The notes under the pieces are model-generated. The model ran no database searches. It was not told the origin of the DNA and saw nothing but the letters and a program-made list of their open reading frames with translations. A DNA stretch of 64,000 nucleotides from Porphyrobacter sp. HT-58-2 (GTDB taxonomy: Bacteria > Pseudomonadota > Alphaproteobacteria > Sphingomonadales > Sphingomonadaceae). Positions 1 to 11,356 of this stretch are shown here, piece by piece. A program made the translations under genes and the position numbers. Position 1 is the stretch's first letter. Every line of letters begins with the position of its first letter. Location: contig NZ_CP022600.1 in assembly GCF_002952215.1 (NCBI RefSeq), positions 930,001-994,000 of the forward strand, written 5' to 3'.

Positions 1-356
1 CTTCCGGTTCATCGTCCTCGTCAAGCAGCAGCAGTTCGTCCTCCTCGTCCTCGGGCGGGGCGACCAGTGGAGGCAGCACCTCAGGCGACATGACAAGCAG
101 CACCAGCAGCTCGTCGTCTTCGTCGTCTTCGTCCTCCTCGTCGAGCAGCAGCGGCTCGTCTACTTCAGGAAGCAGCGGTTCTTCGGGATCGAGCTCGTCC
201 AGCAGCAGCTCATCGTCTTCTTCGGGCTCGTCGTCTTCTTCGAGCAGCAGCAGTTCCTCGTCCTCGGGCGGTCACGAAGTGCCTGCGCCGCCGATGACGG
301 TTCTGTTCGGCCTCGCCGCCGCTGCGATCCTCGGACGCCGCAAGATCTTCGGCTGA
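1..356 (+). CDS. Serine-rich surface protein, C-terminal part, with PEP-CTERM-like tail (partial)
   Basis: The reading frame is open from the left edge, so the start lies outside the window. About 85 visible residues are almost only Ser with scattered Gly and Thr, encoded by mixed AGC/TCG/TCC/TCT codons. The C-terminus then reads VPAPP, a hydrophobic segment of about 16 residues (TVLFGLAAAAILG) and a basic end (RRK). That order of short Pro motif, membrane span and Arg/Lys cluster is the layout of PEP-CTERM or related sorting signals, so an exported protein processed at the envelope is inferred. The Ser tract is probably a linker or glycosylated stalk. The N-terminal domain, and hence the function, cannot be seen. 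A strong hairpin follows the stop codon. Confidence 0.7.
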   Translation, partial: SGSSSSSSSSSSSSSSSGGATSGGSTSGDMTSSTSSSSSSSSSSSSSSSSGSSTSGSSGSSGSSSSSSSSSSSSGSSSSSSSSSSSSSGGHEVPAPPMTVLFGLAAAAILGRRKIFG

Positions 357-372
357 GACATAATCTTTCGCC

Positions 373-417
373 AAAAGCAAAGGGGCGGCCCGTTCAGCGG
401 ACCGCCCCTTTTGCTTT
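373..417. terminator. Bidirectional hairpin terminator
   Basis: A near-perfect inverted repeat (AAAGCAAAGGGGCGG, then CCGCCCCTTTTGCTTT, around a short TTCAGC-containing loop) separates the plus-strand serine-rich gene from the convergent rhodanese gene. The A-rich and T-rich edges let it work as a rho-independent terminator in both directions. Confidence 0.75.
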
Positions 418-434
418 GCCTGTCGGGGCAGAGT

Positions 435-941
435 TCAGGGTTGCTTGGTGACCGGCTGGCCAGCCTCTTGCCAGGCGAGCATCCCGCCATCGAGATGCTC
501 GACCGGCTTGCCCGTCACCGCCGCCAGCTTTTCGCCCGCCATCCCCGATCTCTTGCCCGACCGGCAGTAGAGGACAACCTCGCGCCCATCTGACAGATCG
601 AGTTGTGCAGGGTCGAAGCGGTCGAGCGGGATGTGCTCCGCGCCGGGGATCACGCCCTCGGCCACTTCCTCGTCGGTGCGCACGTCGATCAGGCGGACAT
701 TGCCCGCCTTGATCCGGGCCGCGAGCTCTTCCGGCGAAATGCCAACCAGAGGTGAGGCTTCTGGCAGCGGCACAGCTGCATCATCCGCCGCATCCGCCGC
801 ACCCGCCATCGCCAGTTCGAAGCCGAACGGTGCCGAGGCCGGTGCCTTGTTCCGCTCACCTGCCTTGCTCGCATCGCCTCCGCACGCCGCAACCAGCAGC
901 GGGAGAGGCAGCAGGAGCAAGGACAGGCGCGTTGGTGTCAT
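435..941 (-). CDS. Rhodanese-domain lipoprotein
   Basis: 168 residues. The chosen ATG gives a lipoprotein signal peptide ending LVAAC (lipid-modified Cys20); the longer upstream frame would bury this signal and run into the aconitase gene. The rhodanese fold runs from about residue 65 to the end, with LIDVRT and the active-site loop CRSGKRS carrying Cys126, so a sulfurtransferase or persulfide carrier in the periplasm is likely. Spacing of 8 bp from the stop of aconitase, on the same strand, suggests co-transcription. The physiological sulfur acceptor cannot be told from the sequence. Confidence 0.85.
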   Translation of the reverse strand: MTPTRLSLLLLPLPLLVAACGGDASKAGERNKAPASAPFGFELAMAGAADAADDAAVPLPEASPLVGISPEELAARIKAGNVRLIDVRTDEEVAEGVIPGAEHIPLDRFDPAQLDLSDGREVVLYCRSGKRSGMAGEKLAAVTGKPVEHLDGGMLAWQEAGQPVTKQP

Positions 942-949
942 GCAGGCCC

Positions 950-3622
<2,673 letters not shown>

Positions 3623-3751
3623 GAGAAGGTTTCCGTCCTTTCTTGTCCCGCCCCCGATCCACCAAGGGCGCGGAAATTTCGCCCGCGCACCTGCGCTGTC
3701 TCGCGCGCGAGGTCAAGGGGGCCAAGGGACATTCGCCCTCGGGAAATGGTA

Positions 3752-4681
3752 TCAGGCTGGCAAGTCGGTCGGGGCAGTGCGCGCGGGACGGGCGGCGAGC
3801 CAGCATCCGGTCACGATCAATGCCGTTCCCGCCAGCGTCGGCCAGGTCACCGCCTCGCGGAAGAACAGCCAGCCGAACAGTGCCGCCCAGACGAAGCCGG
3901 AATATTCGGTCGGCACCAGCGCGCTTGCCGGGGCTCGGGCATAGGCCCAGGCGATCGATAGCGAGCCTGCCACCGTCAGCGCGCCGGCCGCCAGCAGCGG
4001 CATCAGCGCAACGCCCGAGGGCATTTCCCACAGGAACGGAGCAAGGGTCAGCAGCACCAGCCCGCCGATACCGCTATGGAAGGTCGCAATCTCCAGCGGC
4101 CCTGCCACCTGCGCTTGCCGCCGGATGATGATGAAGTTGTAGGCATAAAGCAGCGCCGAGACGAACAGCGAGGCGACACCCAGCGCGGCGCGCTCGTCGA
4201 ATTCGCCCTGACCGATGCGTCCGCCGACAATCACCAGCGTGCCTGCAAAGCCGAGCACGCTCGCCCCGATGGCCGCGCGGCTGATTTCCTCTCCCAGCAG
4301 CACGCGGGCAAGGTATAACGCCACCAGCGGCGCGATGAAGCTCAATGCAATCGCTTCGGCCAGCGGCAGTCTGGTGAGCGCGAAGAAGAAGGTCAGCGCC
4401 ATGAAGGCCGACACCACCCCGCGCTCCAGATGCAGCTTCCAGACAGCCCTGGTCGGCATCGCTGGCCCGCGCGACAGCCACAGGGGCGCGATCAGCGCGG
4501 CCCCGATGAAGGCGCGCAGCACCGTGGCGGTATAGGCCCCGATCATCAGCGCGGCCTCCTTCATGAAAGCGTCCATCAGCGACAGGAAGCCGACGCCCGC
4601 CAACGCGGCAGCAAAGGGGAGAAAGGCGTGATGGCGCGCGGTCATGCCGCCGTCCATAGGCGCGCTCTCGGCGCAGGTCAC
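3752..4681 (-). CDS. DMT-superfamily transporter (EamA family)
   Basis: 309 residues with about ten hydrophobic helices in two EamA repeats (roughly residues 20-150 and 165-295). The second repeat ends with the typical PTEYSGFVWAALFGWLFFREAVT signature region. Family members export metabolites or amino acids across the inner membrane; the substrate is unknown. An alternative start 12 codons in (MTARHHAFLPF, about 4645) would remove a polar leader and is also plausible. It is divergent from the L,D-transpeptidase gene, the two sharing the 4682-4801 promoter region. Confidence 0.88.
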   Translation of the reverse strand: MTCAESAPMDGGMTARHHAFLPFAAALAGVGFLSLMDAFMKEAALMIGAYTATVLRAFIGAALIAPLWLSRGPAMPTRAVWKLHLERGVVSAFMALTFFFALTRLPLAEAIALSFIAPLVALYLARVLLGEEISRAAIGASVLGFAGTLVIVGGRIGQGEFDERAALGVASLFVSALLYAYNFIIIRRQAQVAGPLEIATFHSGIGGLVLLTLAPFLWEMPSGVALMPLLAAGALTVAGSLSIAWAYARAPASALVPTEYSGFVWAALFGWLFFREAVTWPTLAGTALIVTGCWLAARPARTAPTDLPA

Positions 4682-4801
4682 GCCTGCGCATATTCATGCA
4701 GATGAAAGCCAAGATAGTTGATAGATATGGGGCGCTGCGCCTATGGCTGCGGCACAGGATTGCGCCCCGATGTGATGGCGGGCGCGGGGCGAAAAGGCAT
4801 T

Positions 4802-6217
4802 ATGGCGATGAAGTTTTCCGTGACATTGGCAGGCAGCGGTGCGCTCGCGGTCCTGCTGGCAGGTGCTGCGCTGGCGCAGAATGCCGCGACGCCTCGCCCC
4901 GGAACCCCGCCGATGAAGGCTGAGGAGCAGGGCGGCCCGCTGGTGATCGAGATGCCCAAACCGGGTGGAACCTTCGCCGATGCTTTCCCGCAGACCGTGT
5001 CCGATCCGGTGGTGCAGGGCGGCATGGAAACCCCCGCCCCGCTGGTCCAGGCGTGGACCGTCGGGCAGGCTGCGCGGCTGGTCGCGGTGATCGAGGGTAT
5101 CGGGGCTGAGGGCCTTGATCCTGCAGATTATGATCTCGAACCACTCAAGGTCGCGCTGGCGTCCGGGCCTTCGGATGAATTGAATCAGCTCGCCTCGCAA
5201 AGCTTCGTGTGGCTGGTCGAGGATCTGCGCGACGGTCGCACGCCCATGGAAGCGCGCGAACAGTGGTTCGTGGTCGATCCCGACCGCGAACGTTATCGCA
5301 CCGGCGATATTCTGGCCGAGGCTTTGGCAAGCGGGGACATTGCCGGGACGCTGGCCAAGCTCAATCCGACCCATCCCGATTACGCGCGGCTGCGCGACGA
5401 GCTGGCAAAGACACCTGCCAGCAACACAGCCCGGCACAAGCTGATCCGCGCCAATATGGATCGCTGGCGCTGGCTGGCGCGCGATCTCGGTCCGCAATAT
5501 CTCATCACCAACGTGCCGGAGTTCCAGCTGCGCTTGACGGTGAAGGACCAGATTATCCGCACCTATCGCACCATCGTCGGCAAGCCGGGGCGCACTGCCA
5601 CGCCGCAGCTCGCTGAAATGGTCGAAGGCGTGGTGTTCAACCCGACCTGGACCGTGCCGCAGTCGATCGTCAAAGGCGAAGGACTGGGGGCCAAGGTGCT
5701 CGCCAACCCCGCCTGGGCGAAACGCAACGGCTATGTCGCGACCAGGGGCGCGAACGGCTATATCACCGTGGTGCAGCAGCCGGGGCCGGGCAATTCGCTG
5801 GGGCTGATGAAGCTGGAGATGCCCAATCCCCATGCGATCTTCTTCCATGACACGCCCTCGCGTCATCTGTTCGCGAACGAATTTCGCGCGCTGAGCCACG
5901 GCTGCGTGCGCACCGAACGCGCGCTGGAGCTGGCGATGACGATGGCAATCCTCGGCAAGGGCGCGACCAAGGACGAGGCCGTCGCCATCTCGACCTCGGG
6001 CAAGTACACCAAGGTGATGCTGGAAAAGCAGTGGCCCGCCTATATCACCTACTTCACCATGGCGACCGACATCAACGGCGAGATGGCGACCTTCAAGGAC
6101 ATCTATGGCCGTGACACCAAGGTGTTGGCGAGCCTCGACAAGCCGCGCGTGCGCGAACGGACTTATGTGCCGACCGACGAGGTGATCGTGATCGAGGATG
6201 ATCTCAGGGACAGCTAG
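4802..6217 (+). CDS. YcbB-type L,D-transpeptidase
   Basis: 471 residues from MAMKFSVTLAGSG, chosen because it starts a clean signal peptide ending in AGAALAQ; longer upstream starts place polar residues before it. A helical scaffold domain (about residues 80-230) precedes a YkuD catalytic domain (about 230-410) with HDTPSRHLF and the motif SHGCVR, catalytic Cys368. The reaction is 3-3 cross-linking of peptidoglycan stem peptides or anchoring of proteins to meso-DAP in the periplasm. The region preceding it reads AAAAGG, a modest ribosome-binding site. It converges with a minus-strand membrane protein gene, overlapping by 4 bp. Confidence 0.92.
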   Translation: MAMKFSVTLAGSGALAVLLAGAALAQNAATPRPGTPPMKAEEQGGPLVIEMPKPGGTFADAFPQTVSDPVVQGGMETPAPLVQAWTVGQAARLVAVIEGIGAEGLDPADYDLEPLKVALASGPSDELNQLASQSFVWLVEDLRDGRTPMEAREQWFVVDPDRERYRTGDILAEALASGDIAGTLAKLNPTHPDYARLRDELAKTPASNTARHKLIRANMDRWRWLARDLGPQYLITNVPEFQLRLTVKDQIIRTYRTIVGKPGRTATPQLAEMVEGVVFNPTWTVPQSIVKGEGLGAKVLANPAWAKRNGYVATRGANGYITVVQQPGPGNSLGLMKLEMPNPHAIFFHDTPSRHLFANEFRALSHGCVRTERALELAMTMAILGKGATKDEAVAISTSGKYTKVMLEKQWPAYITYFTMATDINGEMATFKDIYGRDTKVLASLDKPRVRERTYVPTDEVIVIEDDLRDS

Positions 6218-6717
6218 GCGGGGGGCAATTCGTCGAGCATGGCGATGACCTGTCGCCGGTAGAACCACGCTGCGGGCAGGACGAAGCAGGACAAGGCAAG
6301 CGCCTCCTCCCAGTGCGACGGTTCGCCCGAGACGCCGGGCAATCCCCACATCCAGCGCGCCGCGACGTAGGCTGCGGCCAGCCCGGTGATCATCGCGACG
6401 AGCAGTCCTGCTGGCGTGCGGATGCGCTCGCCCAGCAATAGAGCGACCGGCAGGCCGAATATCGCGAGGTAGAAGGCCACCATGAAGGTGCCGCCGATCG
6501 AACCCAACGCTATCGCAGCGCCGCCGACGACAAGGAAACTCAGAAGGTCCTCAAGCGATGTCGCGGAGAAGGCCCCACCAAAGCTGGCGGCAATGACATA
6601 TAAAAACATCAGCGAACCAGTGCCGACCACTCCCGCGGCGATACTTGCCGGGGCAATAGCAGAGGCAGTAGCGGCCAGCCGTGTTGCCGGAGTGCCGAAG
6701 CCGCCCCTGTATGCCAC
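6214..6717 (-). CDS. Small integral membrane protein of unknown function
   Basis: 167 residues from a GTG start placed 3 bp after the stop of the upstream L,D-transpeptidase-like gene, so the pair probably forms one transcript. Four hydrophobic segments are visible (about residues 20-45, 55-90, 100-125 and 140-155) with a short tail DELPPA. No family motif was recognised. The position between two peptidoglycan cross-linking enzymes hints at an envelope role, but this is only context. Confidence 0.6.
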   Translation of the reverse strand: MAYRGGFGTPATRLAATASAIAPASIAAGVVGTGSLMFLYVIAASFGGAFSATSLEDLLSFLVVGGAAIALGSIGGTFMVAFYLAIFGLPVALLLGERIRTPAGLLVAMITGLAAAYVAARWMWGLPGVSGEPSHWEEALALSCFVLPAAWFYRRQVIAMLDELPPA

Positions 6718-6720
6718 GCC

Positions 6721-7422
6721 TCAGTAAGCGCTGGCGGCCGGGGCGGTGCCGAAGTCGAGCGACTTGCGTTCGTAGCGCGCCAGTTCGGGGAGCGGCTGGA
6801 TGCTGCCGTCCTCTTCCAGACCGAGCGAATCGGCGAAAAGCAGCCGCCCGCCTGAAAGGTGCATCAGCGCGATGCGGAACTGTTCCTCGCCCATGGCAAA
6901 GCAGCCGTTGGAGCGCCCGAGCCGGCCCCACTTTTCAAGGTGGGCGCTCTCGGCATAATCGGCACGGTGCATCACGATGTAGCGGCGCAGCGCCGCCTCG
7001 TTGCTCTGGTCAAGTCCGCCGAGGCGGACCGAGGTGCCATAGCGCCCCTTGTACCACTCCCAGGTCACGTAGGCCCCGCGGCTGGTGGCGTTGGAGCCTT
7101 CGGTGTTGGAGAACTGCTTCAGCCAGCCGTCATGCTGCGGGTCGGAGCCCTGCCCGTGGCTGACATGGTAGGACTGCACCTCGCCCCGGTCGAGATTCAC
7201 GAAATGAAAACGCGGCTTGGCCGAATGCAGGCCGAAATCGGCAATGGCCACGATGTCGCGCTTCCAGATCGCATCACCCGCCCGCGCCAGTTCGCGCTGG
7301 GCGATGTCGAACAGGATGCGGTCGCGCGGGCTTCCGGGCGCAACCGAGGCAAATACGCGCGCGGGCAGGGCGAGTGCTGCCCCGGCTGCCAGAGTGCCTT
7401 TCAGAATGTCGCGACGCTGCAT
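6721..7422 (-). CDS. L,D-transpeptidase of the YkuD_2 (murein L,D-transpeptidase catalytic) family
   Basis: 233 residues from MQRRDILKGTLAAGAALALP, a twin-arginine-like export signal cut after ARVFA. Conserved stretches VNLDRGEVQSYHVSHGQG and GRSNGCFAM, with candidate catalytic Cys174, are those of the YkuD_2 family, shorter than YcbB-type enzymes and lacking the scaffold domain. A periplasmic role in peptidoglycan modification is inferred. The frame extends 18 codons further upstream but without a signal-like N-terminus. The gene runs towards the plus-strand L,D-transpeptidase, with a four-helix membrane protein gene immediately after it. Confidence 0.85.
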   Translation of the reverse strand: MQRRDILKGTLAAGAALALPARVFASVAPGSPRDRILFDIAQRELARAGDAIWKRDIVAIADFGLHSAKPRFHFVNLDRGEVQSYHVSHGQGSDPQHDGWLKQFSNTEGSNATSRGAYVTWEWYKGRYGTSVRLGGLDQSNEAALRRYIVMHRADYAESAHLEKWGRLGRSNGCFAMGEEQFRIALMHLSGGRLLFADSLGLEEDGSIQPLPELARYERKSLDFGTAPAASAY

Positions 7423-7604
7423 TGCGCCGTAACGTAAACCGGCAGCGTCGCGTTCCCAATAACGCAATTGGCGCAAGCGCGCGTTTTGTCGCAGCTGTGC
7501 CTCGTTTCATGGCGCTGGCGCCGGGCAAGATCGTTCTGAAGCGTCTTTTCAATCGCTTCGCCGCTTGCGATAGGAATGGCTTGGGTGGCGAAGGAGCAAA
7601 GGCG

Positions 7605-8126
7605 ATGAAGGCCGTAATCGTCAAGGCAGGCGGCGTGCTGGCTGCAGGTCTCGCGCTGGTCGCTGTGCCGCTCGTGGCGCAGGAAGCCGAGGTTCCCCCG
7701 GTCGAGCATTACCACAATGACGAGGATGACAACGCCCTCGCCGCGATGCCGACCAAGGTCATCAGCGTGGAGGATTTGACCCGGCTGATCAACAACCGCG
7801 GGATGAGCCTGCAATGGATCGCAGGCCCGGCGCGCGGGGAGGTGCGGGTGCTGGTGGATACGGCCACCGGGCAGTGGACGCTTATGGGCACGCACAGCAC
7901 TGCAGCAGGTGCCTATGTCAGCGTGGACGGTTTCATCAGCGAGGTCGGGGACAAGTATTTCCAGTTGACCGGCAATCTCACGATCCTCGACACGCCTGAT
8001 CAGGGACGCATCTGCCGCGCTTTTGGCGATTGGCGATTCGAGATTACGCAGAACCGCAAGTATTACCGCTTGCGTCATTTCGAATGGTGCGACGGGCTGA
8101 CCGACTACATCGATATCTATTTCTGA
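7605..8126 (+). CDS. Exported hypothetical protein
   Basis: 173 residues from MKAVIVKAGGVLAAG, preceded by AAGGAG at 7591. A signal peptide (about 25 residues, ending LVAQ) leads to an acidic, histidine-containing stretch (HYHNDEDDN) and a small domain of about 120 residues with TATGQWTLMGTH, DQGRICRAFGDWRF and two Cys that could pair. No family was recognised. The 3' end overlaps the convergent deacetylase-like gene by 10 bp. The longer open frame upstream lacks a signal sequence and is not coding-like. Confidence 0.7.
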   Translation: MKAVIVKAGGVLAAGLALVAVPLVAQEAEVPPVEHYHNDEDDNALAAMPTKVISVEDLTRLINNRGMSLQWIAGPARGEVRVLVDTATGQWTLMGTHSTAAGAYVSVDGFISEVGDKYFQLTGNLTILDTPDQGRICRAFGDWRFEITQNRKYYRLRHFEWCDGLTDYIDIYF

Positions 8127-9040
8127 GGCCAGCGCCGGTTTTCGTCCGCCATCGTCAGCATCGAGGCGGCATGGCGGGCAGCGACGATGCGCGGATCATC
8201 GCCGTATCCGCCGCCCAGCGCGCTGGCGACGGGCAGGCCGCGCCGACGGCTTTCGGCGATCACGAAGCGGTCGCGCAAGGCCAGACCTTCATCGGACAGG
8301 GCAAGGCGCCCCAGCTTGTCCTCGGCGTGCGGATCGACGCCTGCCTGATAGAGCACGAAATCGGGCGCGAAGTCAGCCAGCACTTCGGGAAGGTGGCGCG
8401 TGAGGGCCTCCATGTAGCCATCATCGTCTACCCCGTCAGGCAGGCCGACATCGCGGCTGGAACGCGCCTTTCGAACCGGAAAATTCTTTTCGGCATGGAG
8501 CGAGAGAGTGAAAATGTCCTCGCGCCCGGCGGTGAGGCTGGCGGTGCCGTCGCCCTGATGCACGTCGCAATCGACGATCAGCACGCGGGCCGCGTCCCGT
8601 TCCGCGATCAACCGGTTGGCGGCGACCGCCAGATCGTTGAAAACGCAATAGCCCGCTCCGGTGTCATGCAGCGCATGGTGGCTTCCGGCGGCGGAGTTGG
8701 CGGCGTAGCCGTGCTGGCGGGCCAATTGCGCTGCGAGCCATGTCCCACCGTTGGTATGACGTACGCGCGAGGTGATTGCCGGGGTGACGGGAAAGCCGAT
8801 CCGCCGCTCCTTCTCGCGCGGGACTGCGGCACGGAACACCTGATCGACATAATCGGGGCAATGCACCGCTTCCAACCATTCGCGGGGCATGGGCTGCGGC
8901 GCGTGTTCGGTGATCGCGGCGCCGCTGGCGCGCAATTCCTCCATCACGAGATAGTATTTGTCGAACTTGAAGGTGCCGCGTTCCGGGGGCGGGGCCCCAT
9001 GCCTTACGGCGTAATCGGCATGGTGGACGACGTGGAGCAT
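8117..9040 (-). CDS. Histone deacetylase-family hydrolase
   Basis: 307 residues beginning MLHVVHHADYAVRHG, which aligns with the usual N-terminus; an upstream ATG adds 13 unrelated residues. The class II HDAC/acetoin-utilisation fold shows the His pair GSHHALHDTGAGYC and metal ligands in DCDVHQGDG and GVDPHAEDKLG, with a Gly-rich end LGGGYG. Family members are zinc-dependent deacetylases of acetylpolyamines or acetyl-lysine; the actual substrate here is unknown. It lies 7 bp downstream of mntP on the same strand, so it is likely the last gene of an ispG-thioredoxin-mntP-deacetylase transcript. Confidence 0.9.
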   Translation of the reverse strand: MLHVVHHADYAVRHGAPPPERGTFKFDKYYLVMEELRASGAAITEHAPQPMPREWLEAVHCPDYVDQVFRAAVPREKERRIGFPVTPAITSRVRHTNGGTWLAAQLARQHGYAANSAAGSHHALHDTGAGYCVFNDLAVAANRLIAERDAARVLIVDCDVHQGDGTASLTAGREDIFTLSLHAEKNFPVRKARSSRDVGLPDGVDDDGYMEALTRHLPEVLADFAPDFVLYQAGVDPHAEDKLGRLALSDEGLALRDRFVIAESRRRGLPVASALGGGYGDDPRIVAARHAASMLTMADENRRWPQK

Positions 9041-9047
9041 CGCGCTC

Positions 9048-9599
9048 TCAACCCGGCAGCCAGCCTGTATGTTCCGCAAGGATCTTGCAACCCAGCGCGA
9101 TCAGGATAACGCCGCCCGCCCGTTCGGCCCATGCGCCCCAGCGGTCGCCTGCGATCCGGCCCAGAAACACGCCAGCCCCGCTCAGCGCGAAGGTAACGAG
9201 CCCGATCACCGCCACCGCAAGCCAAGGCGGGACATCGAGCGTCGGCAAGGTAATGCCTGCTGCCAGCGCATCCACGCTGGTTGCAACGCCCGCGATCAGC
9301 AGCGCCTTGCCGGTCAACTCATTGGCAGCCTCCTCCTCGCCGACATGCCCGCCCAGCATCCGTACCCCGAGGAAGGTGAGCAGCCCGAAGGCGATCCAGT
9401 GATCGACCGCTTCGATATAGGCGAAGGCGACCGCGCCGACCCCCCAGCCGATCAGCGGCATCATCGCCTGAAACACCCCGAAGGTGAGCGCGATGGACAC
9501 GCCGCCCACCATCGTCGGGCGGAATCGTGCGCCTTGGGTCAAGGCGACGGCAAAGGCGTCCATTGCCAACGCGATGGCGAGCAGCAGGGCTTCGATCAT
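9048..9599 (-). CDS. mntP: Manganese efflux pump MntP
   Basis: 183 residues with six transmembrane helices. The two repeat signatures are present: AMDAFAVAL in helix 1 and ATSVDALAAG in helix 4, whose Asp residues line the ion path in the family. It exports Mn(II) across the inner membrane and protects against manganese overload. It overlaps the thioredoxin-like gene upstream by 4 bp. I see no obvious manganese riboswitch, as the gene is internal to an operon. Confidence 0.93.
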   Translation of the reverse strand: MIEALLLAIALAMDAFAVALTQGARFRPTMVGGVSIALTFGVFQAMMPLIGWGVGAVAFAYIEAVDHWIAFGLLTFLGVRMLGGHVGEEEAANELTGKALLIAGVATSVDALAAGITLPTLDVPPWLAVAVIGLVTFALSGAGVFLGRIAGDRWGAWAERAGGVILIALGCKILAEHTGWLPG

Positions 9600-10114
9600 G
9601 GAGCGATCGGCGAGGGGGCCTCCGCCAGCGCAGTCAGTTCGGCGAAAATCGCATCCTCGCTGCGGCTCGCCGCATTGCGCCAGTTGGCGGCGGTGTCGAG
9701 GTTCACCGCCTGCCCTTCAGCAGTCAGCACCAGCAGCGCGGGAGTGCCTGCCATCTCGGCAAGGCCAAAGCGCCGGGGAACGGCAAGGTTATGCCCGTCG
9801 CCCGTCTGCGGCAGGCCGACATTGACGAACACCAGCTCGTACTTGTCCGCTACCAGTGCGGTGAAACGCGGGGTTTCCAGCCATCCGGCGAGTGCGCGGC
9901 TATCATGACACCAATTGCCGCCCATCACCAGCAGCACCCGCGTGCCATTGGCACCGGCGCGGGCAAGTGCGGCGTCGACATCGCCCATGGCATCGGGCGA
10001 AACGGCGTAGGACTTCGCCTCGGGATGGGCAGCAGCAGCGGACTTGGGCTCCGGCCCGCCTGCACAGGCGGCGAGCGCCAGCGCCGTGCTGGCCGCAATC
10101 AGAGCGCGGATCAC
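9596..10114 (-). CDS. Thioredoxin-fold lipoprotein
   Basis: 172 residues. Signal peptide ends LALAACAGG, a lipobox with Cys17. A thioredoxin-like domain (about residues 40-165) has the active-site region [11 protein letters not shown]; only the first Cys (Cys69) of the usual CxxC is present, with Ser in the second position (CHDS), and a cis-Pro loop GTPALLVL. A periplasmic, membrane-anchored peroxidase-like, glutathionylating or structural role fits better than disulfide exchange. It overlaps ispG and mntP by 4 bp each, so translation is probably coupled. Confidence 0.8.
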   Translation of the reverse strand: MIRALIAASTALALAACAGGPEPKSAAAAHPEAKSYAVSPDAMGDVDAALARAGANGTRVLLVMGGNWCHDSRALAGWLETPRFTALVADKYELVFVNVGLPQTGDGHNLAVPRRFGLAEMAGTPALLVLTAEGQAVNLDTAANWRNAASRSEDAIFAELTALAEAPSPIAP

Positions 10115-11259
10115 TCGGCGGCTTCGGCGGGAGTCGCGTGGGGATCGAAGGCGGTGGCCTCGCCCCGCTCGATGGCAGCGGCCTTTTCCTCGACCAGCTT
10201 GACGATGTGATCGAGCATCGCCTCGTCGTCGATCGCATGGGCCTTCATGCCGCTGAGGTAGACCATGTGCTTGCCATTGCCGCCGCCGGTCAGACCGATA
10301 TCGGTCTCGCGCGCTTCGCCGGGTCCGTTGACCACGCAGCCGAGCACTGAAAGGCTCATTGGTGTCTTGATGTGTTCAAGCCGCTTTTCGAGCGTTTCGA
10401 CCGTGCGGATCACGTCAAAGCCCTGCCGCGAGCAGGAAGGGCAGGATACCACCCTGACCCCGCGCGTGCGCAGGCCCAGGGCCTTCAGCATGTGGTACCC
10501 GACCTTGATCTCTTCTTCGGGCTCTGCCGACAGGCTGACGCGGATGGTGTCGCCAATTCCGGCCCACAGCAGGCTGCCCATGCCGATGCTCGACTTCACC
10601 GTGCCGCCGATCAGCCCGCCCGCCTCGGTGATGCCGAGGTGCAGCGGGCAATCGACCGTTTCCGCAAGGCCATGATAGGCCGCCACGGCGAGGAACACGT
10701 CTGAGGCCTTCACCGCCACTTTGAATTCGTGGAAATCGTGATCCTGCAACAGCTTGATGTGATCCAATGCGCTTTCGATCAGCGCTTCGGGGCAGGGCTC
10801 GCCATATTTTTCGAGCAGGTCTTTTTCGAGGCTCCCGGCGTTCACCCCAATGCGGATGGCGCAGCCATTGGCCTTGGCGGCGCGCACCACTTCGGCAACG
10901 CGGTCGGCCGAGCCGATATTGCCCGGGTTGATGCGCAGACAGGCCGCGCCCGCGTCGGCGGCTTCAAGGGCGCGCTTGTAGTGGAAATGGATGTCGGCAA
11001 CGATGGGAATGCGCGCGCCGCGGGTGATCTTCTTGAAATCGCGGGTCGATTCCTCGGTCGGGCAGGACACGCGGATAATGTCCGCGCCCACTTCCTCGCA
11101 CCGTCGGATCTGATCGAGGGTCGCCTTCACGTCCTCGGTCGGGGTGTTGGTCATGGTCTGCACAGTGATGGGAGCATCACCGCCGACGGGGACATTCCCG
11201 ACCATGATCTGGCGACATTTGCGGCGCTCGATGGTGCGCCAGGGACGGATGCTGGACAT
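10111..11259 (-). CDS. ispG: 4-hydroxy-3-methylbut-2-enyl diphosphate synthase (flavodoxin)
   Basis: 382 residues from [21 protein letters not shown]; a frame 20 codons longer has no family similarity. It catalyses the penultimate step of the MEP isoprenoid pathway, converting MEcPP to HMBPP. The N-terminal TIM barrel contains RINPGNIG and [12 protein letters not shown]. The C-terminal [4Fe-4S] domain carries [11 protein letters not shown] and [10 protein letters not shown], holding the three Cys ligands and the conserved Glu region. It is the first gene of a four-gene minus-strand run with the thioredoxin-like protein, mntP and the deacetylase. Confidence 0.97.
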   Translation of the reverse strand: MSSIRPWRTIERRKCRQIMVGNVPVGGDAPITVQTMTNTPTEDVKATLDQIRRCEEVGADIIRVSCPTEESTRDFKKITRGARIPIVADIHFHYKRALEAADAGAACLRINPGNIGSADRVAEVVRAAKANGCAIRIGVNAGSLEKDLLEKYGEPCPEALIESALDHIKLLQDHDFHEFKVAVKASDVFLAVAAYHGLAETVDCPLHLGITEAGGLIGGTVKSSIGMGSLLWAGIGDTIRVSLSAEPEEEIKVGYHMLKALGLRTRGVRVVSCPSCSRQGFDVIRTVETLEKRLEHIKTPMSLSVLGCVVNGPGEARETDIGLTGGGNGKHMVYLSGMKAHAIDDEAMLDHIVKLVEEKAAAIERGEATAFDPHATPAEAAE

Positions 11260-11356
11260 GGGAGCGCATATAGCCGCGCGCGCGTGACGGAGCAATGACC
11301 CGCGCGCTTGACTTGCCAAGGCATCGCGTCAGTCTGCGCGGCGAGAGGGGGAGACC

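Noticed and set aside
1..300. Tandem DNA repeat as a non-coding satellite in the serine tract
   Set aside because: The repetition follows one reading frame with synonymous codon variation and ends in a plausible sorting signal, so it is coding.
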